Shown here in pieces: positions 1 through 6,951 of a stretch of 64,000 bases of DNA. Source of the DNA: Granulicella aggregans (lineage in GTDB: Bacteria > Acidobacteriota > Terriglobia > Terriglobales > Acidobacteriaceae); contig NZ_JAGSYE010000002.1 in NCBI RefSeq assembly GCF_025685565.1, forward strand, positions 496,001 to 560,000, given 5' to 3'. The position numbers and the translations under genes were made by a program. The notes under the pieces are model-generated. The model saw only the letters and a list, made by a program, of their open reading frames with translations, ran no database searches and was not told where the DNA came from. How positions within the stretch are numbered: position 1 is the first letter of the stretch; the number at the start of each line of letters is the position of its first letter.

Positions 1-706
1 GAACCCAATTCCGAGTGCTCTTATCGAAGTGCTTTGCGATGCTGACGCCTCGAATTCCGGTCGACTCAAAGCGCCTGCCTCCTCGCGGAAGGACGTACAG
101 AACGTTGCCGTCCGATACCCACAGATTGCCCGCACCGTCTATCGTTGGAGGTTCACTGCGTTTCGCCGTGTAGTTCCAGTCGGCGCCAATCGGCTTCCAC
201 GTATCACCTTCTCGACGAATCAGCGAAAAGCCGTTGCTGGCCCACAAGTTCCCGTCAAAGTCCAGCGCAAAGCCCTGGATGCTGCCGTGACCGGTGCTAT
301 TTAGGTCGTTGCTGATGACGACAGAGCCGTCTCGGATCAACGAAGCTCCGCCGAACTGGTAGCTGACCCACATACCCCCGTCTGGTAAAGCAAGGATGCA
401 CTCCATCGATTGAGAGAGAAGCTGTTTCCCGGCTTTCGGTGAGAATCTCGTAAAGCTGACGCCATCGAATCGATAGAGACCATTGCCGCTCGTGATCCAG
501 AGATAACCGTCCGATCCCTGAACGATATGAGAGACATCATCTGGAAGCCCCTCCTGCTCAGACCAGTGCGCATGAAATTGGCTGTTCAGGCTGGCTGTAG
601 CGCTGGGTAAAGCTTGCGGTTGCGCGGTAAACGCGATCATCAGCCATCCGAGAGCGAGAAGACCTTGAAATGTGTTGAAGGACCGAACTCGATGATCCGT
701 ACGCAT
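1..706 (-). CDS. Two-component regulator propeller (Reg_prop) sensor, N-terminal part
   Basis: The gene runs off the left edge; 235 residues are visible. Translation from the ATG ending at 706 (preceded by GGAGA) gives a signal peptide (hydrophobic core LLALGWLMIAFTA), then the motif HWSEQEGLP and repeated blades of the type GYLWITSGNGLYRFDG, GNLWASNG and GNLWVSDG. These are the periplasmic seven-bladed Reg_prop repeats that form the sensor of very large histidine kinases. Whether a kinase domain follows is not visible. It resembles the full-length kinase at 6952-10044, whose sensor starts the same way. Confidence 0.8.
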   Translation of the reverse strand, partial: MRTDHRVRSFNTFQGLLALGWLMIAFTAQPQALPSATASLNSQFHAHWSEQEGLPDDVSHIVQGSDGYLWITSGNGLYRFDGVSFTRFSPKAGKQLLSQSMECILALPDGGMWVSYQFGGASLIRDGSVVISNDLNSTGHGSIQGFALDFDGNLWASNGFSLIRREGDTWKPIGADWNYTAKRSEPPTIDGAGNLWVSDGNVLYVLPRGGRRFESTGIRGVSIAKHFDKSTRNWV

Positions 707-1023
707 GTGTTCTCCACTCAGCTTGAATGTTCTTTATGTTAAAGGAAGCAAGTTCCTTGGCCTGGCTCGAAAGGGCCAAAGCGCGGATCAACCTCATTGT
801 CTTGTTGGTGAGAATAGGCCGAGTCACTCTTCGAGTTCGGGGTCGTTCGCGAAAAACGACGTTAGCGGAAATCGAATCAATCTACGTCTGCCGCCGACGT
901 TGTCTTCCCTACCCGAATTTCCAGGGATAATCATTGATAATTTTCGGGCCAAGCAGCCCCAATTTAGCGCGTCCAATGGCTCACGCCGGGTACAGCCCTG
1001 AGTTTGGAGACGACTTCGCTGGG
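707..1023. other. Intergenic region, no gene seen
   Basis: 317 bases between the Reg_prop start and the end of the disulfide oxidoreductase gene. It holds a short hairpin (GTCGTT/AACGAC near 850-870) and should contain the promoter of the Reg_prop gene. I see no convincing coding sequence. Confidence 0.5.
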
Positions 1024-2433
1024 CTATGGCTTGGTCAGGCCGGAAGCAAACAGGTAGACGAGACCTTCGGTGAGGGTGGGATGGGTGACAATCAGGTCGC
1101 GGAGAGCGGTATAGGGCAGATTGGCGGACATGGCGAGCTGGACCGGCGCAAGGAGCTCGCCTGTGCCAATGCCTACAGCCGTGAAGCCCAGGATAGTGTC
1201 GTCGGGTGCGATGAGGGCCTTCAGAAAACCTTCAGTCTCGCCCATGGTGCGAGTACGGAGGACGCCGATCATAGGCAGTCTGGCGAGACGATAGGAAATG
1301 CCCCGGCGCTTTGCGTCTGACTCGCTGAGGCCGATGCGAGCGAACTCGGGGTCGGTGAAAAGACAGAAGGGAACTTGGCGGGCTGTGGTGCTGCGGTATT
1401 TGCCTTGGGTGAGTTGGTCGCGAACGATACGATAGTCGTCGAAAGCAATGTGGGTGAAGTGAGGGCTACCAGCGCAGTCGCCCACAGCGAAGATGTTCTT
1501 AGCCGAGGTACGGAGAAGCTCGTCGACCTGGATGTGACCGGAGGGCTTGAGATCGACGCCGAGAAGGTCCAGGCCTATGTCCTGGGTGTTGGGTGTGCGA
1601 CCGGCAGCTACGAGCAGGTGAGAGCCGGTAAGCATAACAAGATTCTTGGACTGGCTTTCGGAATGGTTAACGTAGATGGTAACTTTTGTGCCGGAGGTGC
1701 CGGAGACGCTATCAACGTTGGCGTTCGTGAGGAAATTAACGCCCTCACGCTCAAGCAGAGTCGTGAGGAGGGCTGAGACGTCTTCGTCTTCGCGGTGGAG
1801 AACACGAGGATTGCGCTCGACGACGGTGACAGCGGAGCCGAGACGGCGCATCGCCTGAGCGAACTCTAGGCCGATGTATCCGCCTCCTAGGATGATGAGG
1901 TGGCTAGGGACCTGGCCACTCTCGAGCATCTCGATGTGGGTAAGAGGGGCAGCTTCGCCGAGACCGGGAATAGGGTCGATGGTGGCACGCGAGCCGGTGC
2001 TGAGGACGATGGTGTCGGCGGTAAGAATGCGGGTCATGCCGTCAGCACAGTCGACATGTAGAGTCTTCGGCGCTGTGAAGCGGCCCTCGCCCAGAATGAG
2101 TTGGGCTCCCGTTTGAGCGAAGCGGCCCTGGTGCATCTCGATGAGACCCTCGACCATGGCACGTTTTCGGCCCCGAACGACCTCCATGTCAATTGGGCCA
2201 GAAGCGACAGGAAGGCCGAAGGCGGCGGCCTGAGAGGCATAGTGCGCCACCTTGGCCGAATGAACAAAGTTCTTGCTGGGCAGACACGCAATGTTCGGGC
2301 AGGACCCCCCGATATAGCGACGTTCGACGACGGCCGTTTTCTTACCGGCGTTGGCCATACTCCAGGCGATATATTTTCCGCCTTCGCCGCTGCCGAGGAC
2401 CAGAATGTCGAAGTGGTCGGATGAGCTTGGCAT
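1024..2433 (-). CDS. Pyridine nucleotide-disulfide oxidoreductase (class I, MerA/Lpd-like)
   Basis: 469 residues from an ATG at 2433 preceded by AGGAGGT; upstream in-frame codons lack such a site. Visible features are the N-terminal FAD motif GSGEGG, the redox-active pair in GGSCPNIACLPSKN, a central NAD(P)-binding motif GGGYIGLEFA, the second FAD motif FAVGDCAG and the C-terminal THPTLTEGL that supplies the His-Glu base of the lipoamide dehydrogenase family. It lacks the C-terminal vicinal cysteines and N-terminal HMA domain of mercuric reductase, so a MerA assignment is not supported. No 2-oxoacid dehydrogenase genes lie nearby. The substrate is unknown; it probably transfers electrons between NAD(P)H and a small disulfide or quinone in the cytoplasm. 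Confidence 0.85.
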   Translation of the reverse strand: MPSSSDHFDILVLGSGEGGKYIAWSMANAGKKTAVVERRYIGGSCPNIACLPSKNFVHSAKVAHYASQAAAFGLPVASGPIDMEVVRGRKRAMVEGLIEMHQGRFAQTGAQLILGEGRFTAPKTLHVDCADGMTRILTADTIVLSTGSRATIDPIPGLGEAAPLTHIEMLESGQVPSHLIILGGGYIGLEFAQAMRRLGSAVTVVERNPRVLHREDEDVSALLTTLLEREGVNFLTNANVDSVSGTSGTKVTIYVNHSESQSKNLVMLTGSHLLVAAGRTPNTQDIGLDLLGVDLKPSGHIQVDELLRTSAKNIFAVGDCAGSPHFTHIAFDDYRIVRDQLTQGKYRSTTARQVPFCLFTDPEFARIGLSESDAKRRGISYRLARLPMIGVLRTRTMGETEGFLKALIAPDDTILGFTAVGIGTGELLAPVQLAMSANLPYTALRDLIVTHPTLTEGLVYLFASGLTKP

Positions 2434-2631
2434 GCTGGTCCACCTCCTGATCTGGGAACGATTAAGGCATACCACAGAAAGTATGTGCCGTGAAGGATGC
2501 GAGCGACCGCGAAGTAATGTCGCAGGGCTTGAAAACAGCATTGGCAAGTTTTGGCGGCGAGCAATCGATACGAAGTTGCCGACGACAACGACTTGGCGGG
2601 AGGAAGCAAATTACTTGAGCCGCAGAACGAG

Positions 2632-3127
2632 TCATGACTGCTCCGCGCTCTCAACTAGCGTGGGAAACTCGTCACCAAGAGCGACCGCCGTCTGTCTGTA
2701 CTCTATGCGGTTGAATACGAACGGGCCGAAGTCATCGTAAATCCACTCCTTCCGGAAGGGCTGCCGAAAACGGCTCCAAGTAACTGTCTCCCCAGAAGTT
2801 TAGATATGCGCCAACAGCGGCCAGCATCCAACCTCTCCGCAGCCGCGGCCGCAACGGCAACCGCAACCGCAACCGCAACCGCAACCGAGCAGGTATACGC
2901 CTTCCAACTCGACGAAATAGCTGTCTGGTTCAACTTCACCCAAGAAATATCTGTCGAGGGGGCCACAGTTGAACCACTCGGGGATCAACGGCCCATATCT
3001 GCCAGCTGGACTTAAGCCTCGCTCGTGTTCAAACGCAGAAACTATCTCAATCAGCGACTTCCCCGTCTACGAATGGCGTTACAGAAAGGGCACCTTCAAA
3101 GGGCTGGATTGAGAACGAGAGTGTCAT
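2632..3127 (-). pseudogene. Broken gene for a small protein with a GCGCG...GEVGCWPL motif
   Basis: Read on the minus strand, an ATG at 3127 opens MTLSFSIQPFEGALSVTPFVDG. A run of four G (3061-3064) then shifts the frame, after which the text continues sensibly as KSLIEIVSAFEHERGLSPAG, YGPLIPEWFNCGPLDRYFLG and YFVELEGVYLLGCGCG. An in-frame TAA at 2800-2802 interrupts it, and the same frame resumes with TSGETVTWSRFRQPFRKEW and DDFGPFVFNRIEYRQTA to a stop at 2632-2634. I believe homologues read GCGCGEVGCWPL continuously; here that motif is swollen by a CCGCAA repeat. Two independent lesions make a functional product unlikely. The family has no function known to me. Confidence 0.75.
2846..2887. 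repeat. CCGCAA hexanucleotide microsatellite
   Basis: Four perfect CCGCAA units (2861-2884) preceded by degenerate ones. On the minus strand the repeat encodes alternating Gly-Cys and lies inside the pseudogene, expanding its GCGCG motif. It looks like slippage in a gene no longer under selection. Confidence 0.85.
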
Positions 3128-3453
3128 AAGGCGGCTCATATGCGATGGCTAAAGCAAGCATAAACTGGCGTGCCCCGAAAACGACATTATCCCCCACTTC
3201 GTTCCGCTTCGGGACTGAAAACTTCGCGATTGCCGGACACGTCGAATTTCGAGGGACTTGCAAACTACAGCGGGCCGCCGGGGCTGGGCCCTCCAGAACA
3301 CAAGCCGGACAATTGGCGTGCGAGTCGGTGATCACGTCTTCCGATATGGTCAATCCGATCACGGGTATCAGCCCCAACTCCACGTTGCCGAAACGCAGAC
3401 GTTCCGAGAAGCCTAACTGAGCGGGTGAACCAGCAACTTGCTACGCTAGGAGA
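3128..3453. other. Intergenic stretch, one doubtful ORF
   Basis: About 330 bases. A minus-strand frame from a GTG at 3383 to 3096 encodes 95 residues containing HANCPACVLEG and a second Cys pair, and overlaps the start of the pseudogene. It has no good ribosome binding site and I do not recognise it, so I do not call it a gene. Confidence 0.4.
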
Positions 3454-3822
3454 ATGTCTACGCGGTTGATGGTTGGCGATCGAGTCAGTCTGAGCGGGGG
3501 ATACGATATAGAGCCACGCTGGTTGCAAGGCAGATCGGCGTACACGGGCACCGTTTGCAGCTTCATTCCGGGCCAGAACGCTGCGCTCGCAGCGGTGGTC
3601 GAACTAGAACACATGATTGAGGTGGATGCCGCTGTAGGGCAGATCACGGTTCTCGATCTTCGTTACTCAGACGCCGAATGGACAGAAGCGAACGTTGTCC
3701 AGATCGAGCTGTGCGACTTCATTCCCGAAGCAAAGCCTTGGCAGTCTCGCCGTCAGGGGAAATGGATCGAGTCCAATGCAATATGCTCCCGAGTTCCTGT
3801 TGACGACGTGACCTCACGGTAG
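3454..3822 (+). CDS. Conserved hypothetical protein, soluble, 122 aa
   Basis: MSTRLMVGDRVSLSGGYDIEP... contains GDRVSLSGGYD, GTVCSFIPGQN and a C-terminal WQSRRQGKWIE. The pattern of short beta strands starting with a VGDRV turn suggests an SH3-like barrel; no signal peptide or membrane segment is seen. AGGAG lies almost against the ATG at 3454 and far from the ATG at 3469 (MVGDR), so the start is uncertain between them. I have an impression of similar bacterial hypotheticals but no known function. It stands alone between two minus-strand units. Confidence 0.6.
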   Translation: MSTRLMVGDRVSLSGGYDIEPRWLQGRSAYTGTVCSFIPGQNAALAAVVELEHMIEVDAAVGQITVLDLRYSDAEWTEANVVQIELCDFIPEAKPWQSRRQGKWIESNAICSRVPVDDVTSR

Positions 3823-3911
3823 ATGACGTTATAGGTAACGGACCCCGTTTGGTTCATCATTGCCGACAGCAACGACTTTGCAGGACTTCCACTTCCGCGC
3901 TAAACCTTATC

Positions 3912-4472
3912 TCAGAGCTGGTCAGCAGAAGGTGCGTGCTTCTTGCAAGTGCAGTCGAGGCAGCCGTGTTCCGCGCAGCTCGCACAGGTCTGAATCAACC
4001 GCTTTCGCAGGGCTGTACGCGCACGGTGAAGACGCACACCTGCATTTGAAGCAGAAAGATTGTGCTGCTTTGCGAAGTCCTGTACACGCTGCTCTCCCAG
4101 ATCCACCGCCAGGAGCGCTTCGGAGTATTCGGGCTTGAGATCCTTGATGATGTCATGAAGACAGGCGCATGCTTCGGTGTGGAGCTCCGGAGATCGCTGG
4201 GCCGATGTTTCAAGCTCGCGAGCCAACAGCTCGAGCGCCTTTTCCTGAGACTTGTTCCGGCGGTATCGGTCGATTACAGCATTGCGGAGCAGGCGGTAGA
4301 ACCACGCAATTGCCGATTCATCCTGCTCGAATTCCCCCTGGTGCTCGAAGGCGCGAAGATAGCAGTTCTGAAGAATGTCTTCAGCCAGCGCAGCGTCGGA
4401 GACCCGTCGTCTGACAAAGGCAAGGAAGAGCTTTCGTTGAGTCAGAAGTTCGTTTAGCGGCGTGTTGATCAT
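3912..4472 (-). CDS. ECF-type sigma-70 factor with cysteine-rich C-terminal tail
   Basis: 186 residues. Region 2 spans roughly residues 10-75 (LFLAFVRRRVSD, ILQNCYLRAF, AWFYRLLRNAVIDRYRR) and region 4 roughly 110-160 (LKPEYSEALLAVDLGEQRVQDFA, ASNAGVRLHRARTALRKRL). After region 4 comes a tail with five cysteines (163, 166, 171, 174, 176) and histidines: CASCAEHGCLDCTCKKH. Such a tail suggests metal- or redox-dependent control without a separate anti-sigma factor; none is encoded nearby. It lies 51 bases downstream of the metallothionein-like peptide gene on the same strand, with a perfect 10-bp hairpin between them, so the two are probably one transcript. The inferred role is in a metal or thiol stress regulon; the inducer is unknown. 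Confidence 0.88.
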   Translation of the reverse strand: MINTPLNELLTQRKLFLAFVRRRVSDAALAEDILQNCYLRAFEHQGEFEQDESAIAWFYRLLRNAVIDRYRRNKSQEKALELLARELETSAQRSPELHTEACACLHDIIKDLKPEYSEALLAVDLGEQRVQDFAKQHNLSASNAGVRLHRARTALRKRLIQTCASCAEHGCLDCTCKKHAPSADQL

Positions 4473-4483
4473 AAGAATGATGG

Positions 4484-4507
4484 GGCAGGAGGAACAATCC
4501 TCCTGCC
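4484..4507 (-). promoter_or_regulatory. Perfect 10-bp hairpin between peptide and sigma genes
   Basis: GGCAGGAGGA-loop(4)-TCCTCCTGCC. On the minus strand it follows the peptide stop (4524) and precedes the sigma start (4472). Its first arm carries the only GGAGG-like sequence upstream of the sigma gene. It could therefore act as a partial terminator or mask the sigma ribosome binding site, making peptide output exceed sigma output. Confidence 0.6.
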
Positions 4508-4523
4508 TGGTTTGATGGGCAGA

Positions 4524-4595
4524 CTAGTTGCGTGACTTGCAGACGCAAAGCACGCATTCACAGTTGTTACCACAGGGGCAATTTTCACACTTCAT
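4524..4595 (-). CDS. 23-aa metallothionein-like cysteine-rich peptide
   Basis: An ATG at 4595 preceded by GAGGAG at ideal spacing opens a 23-codon frame. It begins MKCENCPCGNNCECVLC and ends in KSRN, with seven cysteines at residues 3, 6, 8, 12, 14, 17 and 19 in CxxC and CxC spacing typical of metal-thiolate clusters. It is cytoplasmic, with no signal peptide. Its position directly upstream of an ECF sigma factor with a similar Cys tail suggests a metal-buffering or thiol-sensing partner made with the sigma factor. I cannot name a family; the call rests on composition, start signals and context. Confidence 0.7.
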   Translation of the reverse strand: MKCENCPCGNNCECVLCVCKSRN

Positions 4596-4829
4596 GATTG
4601 TTCTCCTCAGCGACGTCATCAACGTCTGCTCTGGTAAACGCACCATGTACATCTTTATTACACTTGCGCGTTCTAACGAGGCGGAATGACGGAATCGCTC
4701 CGCATAAAGAACAGTAGAAGCCTTGCCGCAAAAAGGGTGTTGACCAACTTGGCCCGATCCGGGGTCCGAACCTCGTTCTTTCCCATCTTGCCGTCAAAGC
4801 TGCACCAAACTTCCGCCTCCTGAAAGCTA

Positions 4830-5450
4830 CTATCCATCGATGATCCCCCTCTTGATCGCGATGATTACCGCGTGAGTTCGGTCGTTTGCATCGAGCTTTG
4901 AGAGGATATTCTTCATATGACCTTTTACCGTCGCTTCTGAGACGTTAAGGCCATTCGCGATGATCTTGTTTGAGTTCCCCATGGCTACACTCTTCAAGAC
5001 TTCGACCTCTCTTTCGGTCAAGACATCATCCGCCACATGACTGGCGAGCTCAGACGCAATCTCTGGCGGGATGTACCGCCGCCCCGCGTGGACCGCCCGG
5101 ATCGTATCCAGCAGATCCTTTCGCAGCATACTTTTCAAAAGATATCCGGAGGCTCCGGCCTTTAATGCCCGCAAGGCCTGCACGTCGCCCTGATAAGTCG
5201 TCAGGATGATGAAGCGCGAGATAGGGTATTCGCGGCGTATCGCGGTGATGGCATCGATGCCGTTCATGCCCGGCATCTGTAGGTCCATGAGCGTGACATC
5301 CGGTCGATGTACACGATACTGTTCGACTGCTTCTACGCCGCTCGATGCCTCCGAGACAAGGACCATGTCCGGCTCGCCCTCGAGGACCGAGGCAATTCCC
5401 TCTCGCAGGAGCTGATGATCGTCAACCGCCAGGACCTTTATTGGATTCAT
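4830..5450 (-). CDS. NarL/LuxR-family response regulator
   Basis: 206 residues from the ATG at 5450 (AAGGAG upstream). The receiver has the acidic pair at D10-D11, phospho-acceptor D56 (LMDLQMPGMNG), TT in ILTTYQG and the switch lysine in LLKSM. The C-terminal LuxR helix-turn-helix is LTEREVEVLKSVAMGNSNKIIANGL...VSEATVKGHMKNIL. It is divergent from the DoxX-like gene at 5549 and closely similar to the regulator at 15021-15650, which also neighbours a DoxX-like gene. No cognate kinase is adjacent; the Reg_prop kinase 1.5 kb away is a candidate partner. Confidence 0.9.
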   Translation of the reverse strand: MNPIKVLAVDDHQLLREGIASVLEGEPDMVLVSEASSGVEAVEQYRVHRPDVTLMDLQMPGMNGIDAITAIRREYPISRFIILTTYQGDVQALRALKAGASGYLLKSMLRKDLLDTIRAVHAGRRYIPPEIASELASHVADDVLTEREVEVLKSVAMGNSNKIIANGLNVSEATVKGHMKNILSKLDANDRTHAVIIAIKRGIIDG

Positions 5451-5510
5451 AAAGAGCGCAACTCCTTGCGCGGGTATACGAAGAGAATACGCTAGCCCGC
5501 GATAGAGATT

Positions 5511-5541
5511 CCCTTCGAAAGAAGGGCGTAAATGTACCACT
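5511..5541. promoter_or_regulatory. Hairpin and shared 10-mer in the RR/DoxX divergent promoter
   Basis: CCCTTC-GAAA-GAAGGG is a perfect hairpin at 5511-5526. ATGTACCACT at 5532-5541 recurs exactly, in reverse orientation, at 15685-15694 upstream of the second DoxX-like gene. This is a candidate binding site for the paralogous NarL-type regulators. Confidence 0.4.
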
Positions 5542-5548
5542 TTCGAGA

Positions 5549-5956
5549 TTGCTCCCGGACTACCTGGCAGATAGCATTTCCGCTGTGCAAAGACTGTTTT
5601 CCATCTTTCCTTCCGGGACGGCGGGCACTGCGCTCTTTCTCCTGCGCGTGCTGGTAGCCATCCTGATCCTTGTGGATGGGAGCGCACGCTGGACACTTGT
5701 AACTTCGTTCTGGATTGGAGCGGTCTTCGTTCTGACGGCGGCGTTCCTGTGCACGGGATTGCTAACCCCATATGCTGCATCATCCGGTCTTTTGATATTT
5801 ACCTGGGTTCTTATCTTCAGCCCAAACGGCGCTTCGTTTCATCTCGGCTGCGCGATCCTTACTTGCGCGATTCTGGCCTTGCTAGGCCCGGGCGCTTACT
5901 CCTTTGACGCGCGACTCTTCGGCCGGCGGGTGCTCACTGTGTCATCTCACAAATGA
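5549..5956 (+). CDS. DoxX-like four-helix membrane protein
   Basis: Up to 135 residues with four hydrophobic segments (around ALFLLRVLVAILILV, FWIGAVFVLTAAFL, GLLIFTWVLIF, LGCAILTCAILALL), ending LLGPGAYSFDARLFGRR. That ending is nearly identical in the gene at 15775. The frame opens with TTG at 5549; a GTG at 5585 (VQRLFS) is an alternative start and neither has a strong ribosome binding site. DoxX-type proteins are inner-membrane proteins linked to respiratory or thiol stress. Pairing with a NarL regulator in both copies suggests regulated expression. Confidence 0.7.
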   Translation: MLPDYLADSISAVQRLFSIFPSGTAGTALFLLRVLVAILILVDGSARWTLVTSFWIGAVFVLTAAFLCTGLLTPYAASSGLLIFTWVLIFSPNGASFHLGCAILTCAILALLGPGAYSFDARLFGRRVLTVSSHK

Positions 5957-6154
5957 ACATGGGTTCACGTTCAGTTTAGCTGGAATGCCGCCGCGCGATG
6001 AATCTCGGTCTGCATCTGCCCTCCCAATGGTGGTATCTCCAAAGCAACCGAAATGAGGGCAGGATATCGGCCCCGTTGGGGCTGTTCGTGCAGAGCACAT
6101 TGTCAGAGACTGACTACAAAAGCAATGATCTTCAAGCTTCTCAAGGTGACCTTC

Positions 6155-6880
6155 ATGCAAGCTGCGTATGTTGAACCTTCGAACTCTCCAATCCCTTATT
6201 GCGACCAGATCTTCAGCCGCCTAGTAGCGGACAAATTCACGCACCGCGAACCAGCGGAAGAGACTGCCTATCTGATTAGCGAAGATGAGCAATTCCACCG
6301 CGAGTCGGCAGAGGCTCTCGAAGATCTTGGGATCAGAGTGGTCAGCCTCTTCTCGGAAGCGGAGTATCTCTCCATCCCGCGTAGCGATGGAGCAGCTTGC
6401 CTGATCCTCGACATGCAGTTCCGCGGCAACTCGGGTCTGGAGGTTCAACGCCGGCTGACGACGGGCCTGCATCCTCCCGTAGTCTTCGTGAGCGACCCCT
6501 GCGATATCCGAACGACGGTGGCCGCGATGAAGTGGGGTGCTATCGACTTCCTGACCAGGCCGGTTGATCCGCGGGCGTTATTCGCCGCGATCAAGACGGC
6601 ATTCGAACAGGACAAACGGAGACGGCAGAAGAAGGCAGAGCTGGATAGCCTGCAACAGCGCTTGTCGCTGCTGACGCCCCGAGAACGCGAGGTACTTCCT
6701 CTGGTCGTGGGCGGGTTGCTCAACAAGCAGTCGGCTTCTCTCCTGGATATCTCCGAGGTCACGCTTCAGATTCATCGCAGCCAGATCATGAAGAAGATGG
6801 CGGCGGACTCTCTCGCGGACCTTGTCAGGATGGCGCTGAAACTCCGCATCGCGCACTGGCGGGCAAGAGCAGCTTCATAA
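6155..6880 (+). CDS. FixJ-type response regulator with atypical receiver
   Basis: 241 residues; the ATG at 6155 follows AAGGTG and is preferred to upstream codons. The receiver keeps D86 (CLILDMQFRG), but the switch lysine of the usual EKPVD is arginine (R135 in LTRPVD) and the Ser/Thr loop reads FVSDP. The output domain is LuxR-type (LTPREREVLPLVVGGLLNKQ, VTLQIHRSQIMKKM). A close paralogue lies at 11179-11952 and keeps the EKP motif. Phosphorylation-dependent switching may therefore be altered here. It converges on the Reg_prop kinase gene at 6952. Confidence 0.85.
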   Translation: MQAAYVEPSNSPIPYCDQIFSRLVADKFTHREPAEETAYLISEDEQFHRESAEALEDLGIRVVSLFSEAEYLSIPRSDGAACLILDMQFRGNSGLEVQRRLTTGLHPPVVFVSDPCDIRTTVAAMKWGAIDFLTRPVDPRALFAAIKTAFEQDKRRRQKKAELDSLQQRLSLLTPREREVLPLVVGGLLNKQSASLLDISEVTLQIHRSQIMKKMAADSLADLVRMALKLRIAHWRARAAS

Positions 6881-6951
6881 AAGGAACAGCGTCATAGCAA
6901 TAGGCCTAGAACGTCGTCAGCTCATGAAGTCGCCAACAGTCTGGTACGGAA

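Noticed and set aside
1024..2433. Mercuric reductase (merA)
   Set aside because: The redox motif and overall fold fit, but the C-terminal vicinal cysteines are absent and no mer genes are nearby.
4585..4797. 70-aa minus-strand ORF upstream of the sigma factor
   Set aside because: It overlaps the start of the 23-aa peptide gene, which has a proper ribosome binding site; composition looks like non-coding sequence.
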